Shown here piece after piece: positions 16,746 through 24,884 of a stretch of 64,000 bases of DNA. Under the pieces are notes generated by a model. It had not been told where the DNA came from. It worked only from the letters and a program-made list of their open reading frames with translations, and ran no database searches. A program made the position numbers and the translations under genes. The first letter of the stretch is position 1; every line of letters begins with the position of its first letter. Location: contig NZ_AUDS01000018.1 of assembly GCF_000425585.1 (NCBI RefSeq), forward strand, positions 62,001 to 126,000, in the 5' to 3' direction. Source of the DNA: Terrimonas ferruginea DSM 30193. GTDB taxonomy: Bacteria > Bacteroidota > Bacteroidia > Chitinophagales > Chitinophagaceae.

Positions 16746-17714
16746 ATGAAAAGAGCCCTTTCATTAACCCTGTTTGCACTTGCCAGTTGTTGCTTTGTTT
16801 CGTTTATCAATCCCACGAAGGATACGGTAGCGCCCGGTAAACCGGCGGTACGTACGTTGATCATCGACCCGGGTCATGGTGGTGATTTTGCGGGAGCCCA
16901 GGGATTGTTCTCCAACGAGAAACAAGTATCACTTGAAGTTGCACTTAAATTAGGTAAGGCATTTCAGAAAGAATTTCCTGAGATCAAAGTCGTTTACACC
17001 CGCACGAGCGACGCCAATGCCGGCAACAAGAAAACATTGAACGAAGATTTGCGTTACCGCGCCGATCTGGCCAACTCTTCCGGCGGCGATCTCTTTATTT
17101 CCATTCACTGCAATGCAGCGGGCAAACGTCCCGGCGGCTGGTATGAAAAAGTAGTGGTAGGTAAAACGGCCAAGACCCGCATGGTAGGCAAAGGCAAAAA
17201 GAGAAAGAAACAGACTTATTACGAATACCAGTACCAGAATGTATACCGCGAGAACACGGCCAAAGGTACCGAGACCTATGTATGGGCCGTAAATAAGAAC
17301 GACGCCAAGATCAGTTCCGTTGCCAAAAACAACGAATACTATGGGGAAATGGATTCCGTTTCCGGACTGAAACTCCCCGACCCTTCCGACCCCGCAGAAA
17401 TGGCGCGTATGCTGGTGTACGCGCAGAACTATTTCAAAAAGAGCCTGACATTGGCCGATTTTGTAGAAAAAGAATTTGCCGCTTCCGGCCGCACAAGCCG
17501 TGGCGTGCGTCAGCGTAATGATACCGGTATCTGGGTGCTCCAGGCAACAGGTATGCCGAGCATCCTGGTGGAAATAGGCTTTATTTCTAACAAAGAAGAG
17601 GAAGAATATCTTAATAGTGAAAAAGGCCAGGACGAAATTGTGCGGAATATTATCAACGCTTTTAAATCCTATAAAGCAAAACTGGAAGCCAAAGGTCCCA
17701 AAAAGGCATTCTGA
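16746..17714 (+). CDS. Exported N-acetylmuramoyl-L-alanine amidase (Amidase_3)
   Basis: 322 residues with a signal peptide (residues 1-23). The zinc site is formed by DPGHGG (His44), Glu58 in FSNEKQVSLE, and the His of SIHCNAAG; the catalytic Glu lies in ILVEIGFISNKEEE near the C-terminus. A Lys/Tyr-rich insertion around 130-165 (KGKKRKKQTYYEYQYQN) separates the zinc ligands. Such enzymes cut the MurNAc-L-Ala bond in septal peptidoglycan during daughter-cell separation. No LysM or AMIN targeting domain is present. A terminator follows the gene, so it is probably monocistronic. Confidence 0.92.
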   Translation: MKRALSLTLFALASCCFVSFINPTKDTVAPGKPAVRTLIIDPGHGGDFAGAQGLFSNEKQVSLEVALKLGKAFQKEFPEIKVVYTRTSDANAGNKKTLNEDLRYRADLANSSGGDLFISIHCNAAGKRPGGWYEKVVVGKTAKTRMVGKGKKRKKQTYYEYQYQNVYRENTAKGTETYVWAVNKNDAKISSVAKNNEYYGEMDSVSGLKLPDPSDPAEMARMLVYAQNYFKKSLTLADFVEKEFAASGRTSRGVRQRNDTGIWVLQATGMPSILVEIGFISNKEEEEYLNSEKGQDEIVRNIINAFKSYKAKLEAKGPKKAF

Positions 17715-17738
17715 TCCGATTCTTTTACAAATGATTGA

Positions 17739-17764
17739 AACAGCGGCTCCGGTCGCTGTTTTTT
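17739..17764 (+). terminator. Rho-independent terminator of the amidase gene
   Basis: AACAGCG and CGCTGTT form a 7-bp stem with an 8-base loop, followed by a run of T residues. Confidence 0.75.
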
Positions 17765-17887
17765 AATGTACTGTCCTGCTGTTTCGGGTGGTTCAACGGC
17801 CGGCCCCGGGCCTCTTATTAACTGGTTTTCAAAATAAATGGCTAATTTGGCACTCTGTTAGCATACGAAGTGTGTAAAGTTACCAGC

Positions 17888-18880
17888 ATGAAAATCAGCA
17901 ATGAAACCAAAGTTGGCATCCTGGCGGCAGGAGCCATCGCCCTGCTTATCGTTGGATTCAATTTTCTCAAGGGGAGGGATGTTTTTAAAAAGAAGAATAC
18001 CATTTATGCCATATTCGAGAATGTGGGATCGCTTGATAAATCGAACCCGGTGAAGATATTGGGTCTTACCGTTGGCCATATAGATGATATAGAGCCACTG
18101 GACAAAGACGTTAACGGTATCAAGGTCACCATCGCTATGGATAAAAAGGTGAATATCCCCGATAATTCCGTCGCCTATATCGAACCCAGCCTCCTGGGAA
18201 CTCCCGTATTGGTGATCCAGAAAGGAAATTCATCCCGGAGCATAGAAATGGGACAAGAGCTCAAATCCGTTTCCCGCCAGGGAGGCATGCTCAGTTCCGT
18301 TGCACCACAACTGGAACCTGTTTTTGGTAAAATAAGCAACACCATCGATACCCTGAATTTGATCCTTGGTAATGTGAATACCATATTCGACGAGTCGGTC
18401 AAAGGTCATATCCGTTCTACCCTGGCCCAGCTCGATGCCAGTGCCGCCGCTCTCAGCAACATGCTGCAGGCTGCCAATGGCAACCTTACCGCTACCCTGG
18501 GCAATGCCAATTCCATTACGGCCAATATTGCTAAAAGCAACGACAGCATTACCGCGATCATCAGCAATGCCAAACGTTTTACCGGCAGCCTGGCAAGTGT
18601 CAACATCGGCCCGATCGCCGACTCTATGCAGGTGGCCGTCAACCAGCTCAAGGGAATTGTAAACAGTATGTCCAGCACCAAAGGATCGCTGGGCGCGCTG
18701 ATAAATGATCGCGAGTTATATGATAAGATCAACAACACGGTACTGAGTGCGGAGATATTGCTCGACGACCTGCGGGCTCACCCCAAACGCTACGTTAATA
18801 TTTCCGTGTTCGGAAGAAAAGATAAAGGTGGGGCGCTAACTTCGCCACTTAAAAAGGATACGGTTCGCGTAGACTACTAA
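17888..18880 (+). CDS. MCE/MlaD-family protein
   Basis: 330 residues from the ATG at 17888; a GTG 18 bases upstream is in frame but adds nothing typical. A single N-terminal membrane anchor (VGILAAGAIALLIVGFNFL) is followed by the MCE domain (about 39-115), including GLTVGHIDDIEPL. The rest is a long helical Ala/Asn/Ser-rich region (NITANIAKSNDSITAIISNA) that could oligomerise into a tube, as in other MCE proteins. MCE proteins carry lipids between the membranes. The companion ABC ATPase and permease are not adjacent. The OstA-like gene starts 21 bp after its stop, so the two are likely co-transcribed. Confidence 0.88.
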   Translation: MKISNETKVGILAAGAIALLIVGFNFLKGRDVFKKKNTIYAIFENVGSLDKSNPVKILGLTVGHIDDIEPLDKDVNGIKVTIAMDKKVNIPDNSVAYIEPSLLGTPVLVIQKGNSSRSIEMGQELKSVSRQGGMLSSVAPQLEPVFGKISNTIDTLNLILGNVNTIFDESVKGHIRSTLAQLDASAAALSNMLQAANGNLTATLGNANSITANIAKSNDSITAIISNAKRFTGSLASVNIGPIADSMQVAVNQLKGIVNSMSSTKGSLGALINDRELYDKINNTVLSAEILLDDLRAHPKRYVNISVFGRKDKGGALTSPLKKDTVRVDY

Positions 18881-18901
18881 GTCCCCGAACCCGATTTTAA
18901 T

Positions 18902-20530
18902 ATGAAGCCGCCTGCGACCCGACTAATCTTCAAGTATTTCCTCCTGTCTGCCATGCTCCTATTGCTGGCAAACATGATTCATGCACAGGAGCCGGTACCG
19001 GTACCTTCCGATACAGTCAACTCCATTAAGATTGTCAGCAACACACGCAACCTCACCATGAAGCGCGTGGACGACAGCACCAATCTTACCATCGTTGCCG
19101 GCAATGTAAAAGCGCTGCAGGGTAATACTATTTTTTATTGCGACAGTGCGGTGGACAACAGCCGTACCCGCATCTTCGAAGCATGGGGAAATGTGAGGAT
19201 CGTGGATGGTGACACCGCTACTATCAGCGCCCGTCACCTGATTTATCACCGCGATAAAAAAATCGCCTACTTCGACGGAAACGTAAAACTTACCGATGGT
19301 AAAGGTTCATTGACCACGCCGGACCTGGAATACGACATGTCCACTAATATTGGTATCTACAAAAATGGCGGACGGGTAGTCAATCAGAAAACGGTACTCA
19401 CAAGCCAGGAAGGTTATTACTACGCAGACCTGAAAGACGTCTATTTCAAAAAAGATGTATTCCTGAAAGACCCGGCATATACCATTACCACCGATTCACT
19501 TTTATACAATACACAAAGCGGCGATGCCCGCATCATAGCCCAAACTTATATTGTAGACAGCAGCGGACGGAAAATCCGGACCAAAGAAGGTTTTTATAAC
19601 CAAAGGACCGGTCAGGCTCAGTTTGGACGTCGCTCTGAAATCATCGATGGCAAAACGCGCATCACCGGAGATGTGATTGAACTCACAGATAGCATTTACC
19701 GTGTCACGGGCAATGCCATCATCAGCGATACTGCGCAGGGTACTACTATTCTCGGAGGACTGGTGTTCCAGGACAAACGTACCGAAGCCGTACTGGCTAC
19801 GCGCAAACCGGTGATGATCGTGAAGCAGGACAAAGACTCTATTTATATCGCAGCCGATACTTTATTTACGGCAAAGCTCACCGCACTTTATGGTGCACGT
19901 GATTCGTTGACAGTGGATACCCTGAAAGGCACGAAAGTGGCCAGGCTGAATGACAAAGACAGCACCAACCGTTACTTCGAAGCATTTCATAACGTGCGCA
20001 TCTTCAATGATTCGATCCAGGCTACCTGCGACAGCATGTTCTATTCCTTCCAGGATTCCACCTTCCGGCTCTACCAGGATCCCGTGGTCTGGGCCAACAA
20101 CAGCCAGATCACCGGTGATACCATTTATCTCCATACCAAAAACAGGAAGGCCGACCGGGTTGAAGCATTTGAACGCAGTTTTATGGTCAACAAAATGGAT
20201 CATGAAGCGTATAACCAGATCAAATCAACGCGCATGGACGGTTATTTTGTCAATGGAAATATCGACTCCGTCCGCGCGAAAGGCTATGCCGAATGTATTT
20301 ACTATATAAGAGATGATGCCGACAGTTCCTATACGGGCATCAATCAATCGAAATGTGATATCATTGATATTTATTTCCAGGAACAGGCATTGCATAAAAT
20401 TGCTTTCCGCAGCCAGGTGACCGGTACGATCTGGCCTATCCGTCAGAAAAGCCCGGCTGAAATGCGTCTCCCGAATTTCCGCTGGCTCGAAGAGCGCCGT
20501 CCTAAAACGAAATACGAATTATTTGAGTGA
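18902..20530 (+). CDS. OstA-like LPS-transport protein (LptA family)
   Basis: 542 residues with an export signal (about residues 8-29, ending HAQ). Repeating beta-jellyroll units run through the protein with motifs such as AWGNVRIVDGDTATISARHL, YFDGNVKLTDGKGSLTTPDL and VTGNAIISDTA. LptA-type proteins bridge the periplasm and pass LPS to LptD. It is much longer than E. coli LptA (about 185 residues), as usual for the Bacteroidota form. It sits 21 bp after the MCE gene and in the same block as lptD. The C-terminal region (QKSPAEMRLPNFRW) is soluble. Confidence 0.85.
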   Translation: MKPPATRLIFKYFLLSAMLLLLANMIHAQEPVPVPSDTVNSIKIVSNTRNLTMKRVDDSTNLTIVAGNVKALQGNTIFYCDSAVDNSRTRIFEAWGNVRIVDGDTATISARHLIYHRDKKIAYFDGNVKLTDGKGSLTTPDLEYDMSTNIGIYKNGGRVVNQKTVLTSQEGYYYADLKDVYFKKDVFLKDPAYTITTDSLLYNTQSGDARIIAQTYIVDSSGRKIRTKEGFYNQRTGQAQFGRRSEIIDGKTRITGDVIELTDSIYRVTGNAIISDTAQGTTILGGLVFQDKRTEAVLATRKPVMIVKQDKDSIYIAADTLFTAKLTALYGARDSLTVDTLKGTKVARLNDKDSTNRYFEAFHNVRIFNDSIQATCDSMFYSFQDSTFRLYQDPVVWANNSQITGDTIYLHTKNRKADRVEAFERSFMVNKMDHEAYNQIKSTRMDGYFVNGNIDSVRAKGYAECIYYIRDDADSSYTGINQSKCDIIDIYFQEQALHKIAFRSQVTGTIWPIRQKSPAEMRLPNFRWLEERRPKTKYELFE

Positions 20531-20535
20531 TCCGT

Positions 20536-21762
20536 CTACGGATCGATCGTCCACGTAAATGGTGACTGCAACAGCGGTTTGTTTTTCCAATCCAGCGGTT
20601 GCAACATGGCCGTGATGGTATCGGTGCCGAGCACTCCACTGATAAATAAGGGACCATTTGCCTCCGGCTGGCTGTAAGCAAATACTTTCTCCTCTCCCGT
20701 TTCCGGATCCTGCAACCACCATTCATGTGTGACGGTATCGCAACGGAAAGCGTAGTCCTGCATTTGATCATCCATCAATTGTGTAACAAAATAGTTTTGG
20801 CGATGAATAAACACACGGCGCCAGCGAAACTGGTCGGTGGTTAATGGTAACAATGTATCCTGGTTAACGATAAAAACGGGCACATCATAAGCTCCGTGAA
20901 AAGCCGGGCGTGGTGCGGCATCATCATTATAAACACCGCTTTTGAGGTAAGGAAAAAGTGTAAACAGGATGATGGCTCCAAACAGCGCCAAGCGCAATAA
21001 CATTCTTCGTTTGTTGATCAAAGTCCTGCTACCGAATAATGCATGCCACCATCTTCTTCTTTCCGCATAACACAACCACGCCGCCAACAGCAGCAACAGG
21101 AAGGAGTAAACTTTTACCGAAATACTAAAAGAAAAATTTACGGCCACCACATTGGCCATGATCGTTAATGCGAGCAACGCACCGCCGGGTCTTGTACTTC
21201 TTAAACACAACAATATCGCGGCCAGCAATTCGGCTATACCTAAAAAAATACTGTAGCTCCGCGAAATGCCCATCGTGCTCCAGTAGAGCAGATCGGGATA
21301 GGTATCCGCGAGTGGCGTATATAAGGTGTTGGGCTCTGGCTGATAGAATTGCCATTTGAATATTTTATTCCAGCCATACATGAATAAATGCATGGCGAGA
21401 TAAAAAGCCGCCAGGTTGATCAGCCAGCAACGCGCTTTGTCATAATTGCGAGGCTTCCTGTCCACCAACGACCAGCTCAACGTACCAATGACCGCGAGTA
21501 AAAAACAATGCAGCAAATGAATATAAAGACCGGGTGTATCAGAGGCTAATTTATAAGTAGCAGTGGCCGGTAATCCCAGTATATAAAAGCCGGTGTAACC
21601 ATTCCATTTAGTGAATAACGGAGCGAGCCAATTAGCCGGATGAGGCAGCGAGTCCTGCGGCCAGGGCAATGTAAGAATCAACAACAGGAAAAAGAAGGCC
21701 CCGAAACGAAAAAATACCGTCCGGACGGGAGGCCATGCAACTGGTGGGCGGGTATCTTGCAT
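20536..21762 (-). CDS. DoxX/HTTM-like polytopic membrane protein
   Basis: About 408 residues from the Met at 21762; the longer frame to 21912 would overlap the divergent gene at 21805 and has no membrane-protein character in its first 50 residues. Roughly seven to eight hydrophobic segments fill residues 15-300, including LINLAAFYLAMHLFMYGWNK and SRSYSIFLGIAELLAAILLC, a pattern seen in DoxX-related Bacteroidota proteins. The last 110 residues are soluble and beta-rich (RVFIHRQNYFVTQLMDDQM). I do not assign a specific function. The stop lies 6 bases from the OstA-like stop, tail to tail. Confidence 0.7.
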   Translation of the reverse strand: MQDTRPPVAWPPVRTVFFRFGAFFFLLLILTLPWPQDSLPHPANWLAPLFTKWNGYTGFYILGLPATATYKLASDTPGLYIHLLHCFLLAVIGTLSWSLVDRKPRNYDKARCWLINLAAFYLAMHLFMYGWNKIFKWQFYQPEPNTLYTPLADTYPDLLYWSTMGISRSYSIFLGIAELLAAILLCLRSTRPGGALLALTIMANVVAVNFSFSISVKVYSFLLLLLAAWLCYAERRRWWHALFGSRTLINKRRMLLRLALFGAIILFTLFPYLKSGVYNDDAAPRPAFHGAYDVPVFIVNQDTLLPLTTDQFRWRRVFIHRQNYFVTQLMDDQMQDYAFRCDTVTHEWWLQDPETGEEKVFAYSQPEANGPLFISGVLGTDTITAMLQPLDWKNKPLLQSPFTWTIDP

Positions 21763-21804
21763 CCTTAAAAGTATCTGATAAATTTCAGGATACAAATTAC
21801 GATT

Positions 21805-22116
21805 ATGATCCGCAATCTTCTGCTTCTGACCATTGCCTCGCTGGCCGTTACGGCTGCTTCGGCACAAACGAAAAAAGTAGCGCACCGCAGTCACAGCGGT
21901 GCTGCCGCGCATTTCAAACCCGCCTCTGCCGGTTCGGGATTCGGTTTACCGGATAAGGAAACCATGAAACAATGGGAGGAGGACCGCAAGCGCAGGCAGC
22001 AGGCCGACAGCCTCGCCGCAAAAAAACGTGCCGACAGTCTTGCTAATCAGGCACCGCCCAGGCCGAAGCCAAAAGCAAAACCAGCGCGTCGTTCCGCTAC
22101 AGCGAAAGTGAAATAA
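21805..22116 (+). CDS. Small exported basic protein
   Basis: 103 residues: a signal peptide (residues 1-20, cleavage at ASAQ) and a very basic, low-complexity mature part rich in Lys, Arg, Ala and Pro (RKRRQQADSLAAKKRADSLA, then PPRPKPKAKPARR). No recognised domain. It ends 2 bases from the end of nhaA, tail to tail. It may bind an acidic envelope polymer, but this is speculation. The signal peptide makes it likely to be a real gene. Confidence 0.6.
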   Translation: MIRNLLLLTIASLAVTAASAQTKKVAHRSHSGAAAHFKPASAGSGFGLPDKETMKQWEEDRKRRQQADSLAAKKRADSLANQAPPRPKPKAKPARRSATAKVK

Positions 22117-22118
22117 TC

Positions 22119-23291
22119 TCAGGTTTCCTCATCTTCCAGGAGAGGTTCGGGAGCGTGCCTTTCGCGCAGGAACAATGCCAGCCATCCCAGTCCTGCCACT
22201 GCAGCAATCAGCGATGACAGCAGTATGGCAATTTTTGCGGTGGTGATGTAATGCGGGTTATCGAATGCGAGTAAAGTAATAAAGATCGACATCGTGAAAC
22301 CGATGCCTCCCAGTATGCCGGCGCCAAAAATATGTTGCCACTTCAATCCCTGCGGCAGGCTGGCAACTTTCAACAACACAGCCATCAGGCAAAACAAAGT
22401 GATGCCGACGGGTTTTCCGATAACAAGACCGGTGAAAATGCCCAGACTTTCGGATGAGGTTAATTCCTTTGCCCAGCCCGCTTCAATAATGATACCCGTA
22501 TTGGCCAATGCAAAGACGGGCAGGATAAAAAAGGAAACGGGTTTGTGAAGAAACGATTGCAGTTTATAGGAAATCGTTTTAGGACCGCCGCTTCCAAACG
22601 GAATGGCAAATGCCAGCAGCACACCGGAGATGGTTGCGTGTACGCCGGAGTGCAACATAAAATACCACATGCCCGCTCCCAATAGCAGGTAGGGCCATAA
22701 CTTATGCATGCGCAGCCTGTTCAGCACCAGCATAACGATAAACAATCCCAGGGCAATGCCCAGGTTCAGTAAAACAATTCCCTTGGAATAAAACAGCGCA
22801 ATCACCATGATAGCGCCGAGGTCGTCGATCACGGCCAATGCAGTGAGAAAAACTTTTAAAGTCGCCGGTACGCGATTGCCCAGCAGCGAAAGAATACCCA
22901 AAGCAAAGGCGATATCTGTTGCCATGGGAATACCCACGCCATCTGCGAAAGCGGTTCCTTTATTCAATAACCAGAAAAGCAAAGCGGGCAGCGCCATTCC
23001 GCCGATAGCACCGATGGCCGGAAATAACGCGTGTCTTACCTGCGACAATTCTCCTTTGTAAATTTCCCGCTCCAATTCCAGTCCGATCATTAAAAAGAAG
23101 ATGGTCATTAAACCATCATTGATCCAGTATTCAAGCGATTGCCCGCCAACGTTGGTATGCCAGAAATGGACATACGACTCTCCCACTGCGCTGTTGGCCA
23201 GCAGCAGGGAAAGGGCTGTGCAAAAAAGGAGTATCAGGCCGGCAGCCTTTTCACTTTCAAAAAATTGTCCGAATAATTTGGTAAGGCGCAT
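22119..23291 (-). CDS. nhaA: Na+/H+ antiporter NhaA
   Basis: 390 residues from the Met at 23291, giving the usual MRLTKLFGQFFESEKAAGLI start; a longer frame to 23342 lacks family similarity. Eleven to twelve TM helices are visible. The helix-break and ion-binding core shows MATDIAFALGILSLLG and VIDDLGAIMVIALFY, whose paired Asp residues correspond to the Asp163/Asp164 site of E. coli NhaA. It exchanges internal Na+ for external H+ in pH and sodium homeostasis. A TATTTTTG box at 23299-23306 (minus strand) is placed for a very short 5' leader and supports the chosen start. Confidence 0.95.
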   Translation of the reverse strand: MRLTKLFGQFFESEKAAGLILLFCTALSLLLANSAVGESYVHFWHTNVGGQSLEYWINDGLMTIFFLMIGLELEREIYKGELSQVRHALFPAIGAIGGMALPALLFWLLNKGTAFADGVGIPMATDIAFALGILSLLGNRVPATLKVFLTALAVIDDLGAIMVIALFYSKGIVLLNLGIALGLFIVMLVLNRLRMHKLWPYLLLGAGMWYFMLHSGVHATISGVLLAFAIPFGSGGPKTISYKLQSFLHKPVSFFILPVFALANTGIIIEAGWAKELTSSESLGIFTGLVIGKPVGITLFCLMAVLLKVASLPQGLKWQHIFGAGILGGIGFTMSIFITLLAFDNPHYITTAKIAILLSSLIAAVAGLGWLALFLRERHAPEPLLEDEET

Positions 23292-23298
23292 ATGTGTG

Positions 23299-23306
23299 CA
23301 AAAATA
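23299..23306 (-). promoter_or_regulatory. Candidate -7 box of nhaA
   Basis: The minus strand reads TATTTTTG, matching TAnnTTTG. It is 8 bases from the proposed start, implying a nearly leaderless message. No -33 match is visible. Confidence 0.3.
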
Positions 23307-23392
23307 AGGACTGTGACCCTTAACGACGATTTTGCATTTCATTTAAACTATGCGGCGCAGTTTTTCCGTTCTACCGCAATAACTCATTTAAT

Positions 23393-23911
23393 ATGAAAAA
23401 AACTGTTCTATCTCTGCTCGTGGTGCTGACCGTATGTAGTGTACAAACCGTCAATGCCCAGGAAACTGAAACGATTCCGGAAAGCACTGCTCCCGCTTAT
23501 AAGGCTGCGATAGGTATCCGGTTGAGTAGTAGTCAGGCGATCGTTAACAATTCCATTTCTTTCAAATATTTTTTCCAGGAAAACAAAGCGATCGAGGCCT
23601 TGCTTTCACTGGGTGATCCGCTGGCGATCGGCGCTTTGTATGAACTGCATAAACCGATCGGTGCTGCGGAAGGATTGCGTTGGTTTTACGGCGGTGGTGC
23701 GTATTTAGGTTTTGTAAAAACGTACAATGTCAATAAAGACCACAATGAAACGATTCCCAATTTTGGGGCGCAGGGCGTTGTGGGTCTCGACTATAAATTC
23801 TCCAATATTCCGCTGAATCTCGCGATCGACTGGAAACCCGAATTGAACCTGGTGGAGGATATCAATTTTGAGCCGGCGGTGATTGGCCTGACGGCGAGGT
23901 TTACGTTTTAA
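23393..23911 (+). CDS. Small outer-membrane beta-barrel protein
   Basis: 172 residues with a signal peptide (cleavage near NAQET). The mature part has alternating hydrophobic strands and ends in FTF, with final aromatic residue as in outer-membrane barrels (AAIGIRLSSSQAIVNNSISF, FNFGAQGVVGLDYKF-like strand NFGAQGVVGLDYKF). About eight strands fit the OmpW/PorT-like small barrels of Bacteroidota. No active-site motif. It stands alone with a large inverted repeat after it. Confidence 0.7.
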   Translation: MKKTVLSLLVVLTVCSVQTVNAQETETIPESTAPAYKAAIGIRLSSSQAIVNNSISFKYFFQENKAIEALLSLGDPLAIGALYELHKPIGAAEGLRWFYGGGAYLGFVKTYNVNKDHNETIPNFGAQGVVGLDYKFSNIPLNLAIDWKPELNLVEDINFEPAVIGLTARFTF

Positions 23912-23919
23912 AAGTAGTA

Positions 23920-23991
23920 AGTAGTAAGTAATAAGTTTTAAGTCAGCGAAGGGCTGTTGTACCTATAACTTAAAACTTATTACTTATAACT
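23920..23991. terminator. Long imperfect inverted repeat, probable terminator (TAAGTARTAAGT family)
   Basis: Arms at 23920-23943 and 23968-23991 pair at 22 of 24 positions around a 24-base loop. The arms are built from TAAGTAATAAGTTTTAAGT-type units that recur in other gene gaps. Placed just after a barrel gene, it may end its transcription, and pyrimidine-rich sequence follows. Confidence 0.55.
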
Positions 23992-24093
23992 CTTTTCCCC
24001 ATAAAACCGGCATTTTTCCACATTCTGCAAAAATGTACGGTTTTTTGCGTTTTTATGCGGGAATATATTACTTTAGGGGTCTAAACGAAACAA

Positions 24094-24843
24094 TTGCTTA
24101 AGAAAGAACGCCAGGCTTACATACTGCACCAGGTAAACCTGCACAATAAGGTGCTTTCCGCCACTCTTTGCCAGGATATTAATGTCTCGGAAGACACGAT
24201 CCGCCGCGACTTGCAGGAACTTGCGGAAGAGGGCAAACTTATAAAGGTGCACGGCGGAGCTCTCTCCCATTCTTTTAACGAAGTTCATTTCTCTACGAAC
24301 GGAGTATATTCGCAAAGTCAGAAAAAGAAGATTGCTCAAAAAGCCATCAGCCTTATCCACAACGGAATGTTTATCCTCACCAGCGGTGGTACCACCATTA
24401 TTGAAATGGCGCGTTCACTTCCGCATGGTTTGAAGGCCACTTTTATATCGGGCAGTATTCCGGTGATCCTGGAATACATGAATCATCCCAATATCGAAGT
24501 GATCCTTATTGGCGACCGCATTTCCAAAAATTCAAAAATTACCGTAGGGCCGGAAGCTATCGCAAAGATTCGCCAGATGAAGGCGGATATTTGCTTTTTG
24601 GGTATTAATTCTATTGACCTCGAACACGGGGTTACTGACAATGACTGGGAAGTGGTGCAATTGAAAAAAGCGATGATTGAATCGTCCCAGCGGGTTGTTT
24701 GTATGACGATTGCCGAAAAAGTCAATACGTTTCAACCGATCCAGGTTTGTGAGATCGGCAAAATCCACACCCTGATTACAGAACTACCTGCAGACAATGC
24801 CCTGCTGCAACCCTATCAGCAGGCCGGTATACAGGTGTTATAA
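24094..24843 (+). CDS. DeoR-family transcriptional regulator
   Basis: 249 residues, apparently starting at TTG, since no ATG is available in frame before the conserved LKKERQAYIL. The N-terminal winged helix-turn-helix contains NVSEDTIRRDLQELAEEGKL, a clear DeoR signature, followed by KVHGGAL. The C-terminal DeoRC sugar-phosphate sensing domain has ILTSGGTTIIEMA and ICFLGINSIDLEHGVTDND. DeoR proteins usually repress sugar-catabolic genes and are released by phosphorylated sugars. It lies 41 bp before the first SusC gene on the same strand, so it could regulate or be co-transcribed with that uptake operon; the effector is unknown. Confidence 0.9.
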   Translation: MLKKERQAYILHQVNLHNKVLSATLCQDINVSEDTIRRDLQELAEEGKLIKVHGGALSHSFNEVHFSTNGVYSQSQKKKIAQKAISLIHNGMFILTSGGTTIIEMARSLPHGLKATFISGSIPVILEYMNHPNIEVILIGDRISKNSKITVGPEAIAKIRQMKADICFLGINSIDLEHGVTDNDWEVVQLKKAMIESSQRVVCMTIAEKVNTFQPIQVCEIGKIHTLITELPADNALLQPYQQAGIQVL

Positions 24844-24884
24844 TTGTTTACTGCTTAATTATTATACTAAAACAACATCATGCT

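Noticed and set aside
20536-21912. 458-codon version of the DoxX-like gene
   Set aside because: The extra 50 residues are not membrane-like and would overlap the divergent small-protein gene.
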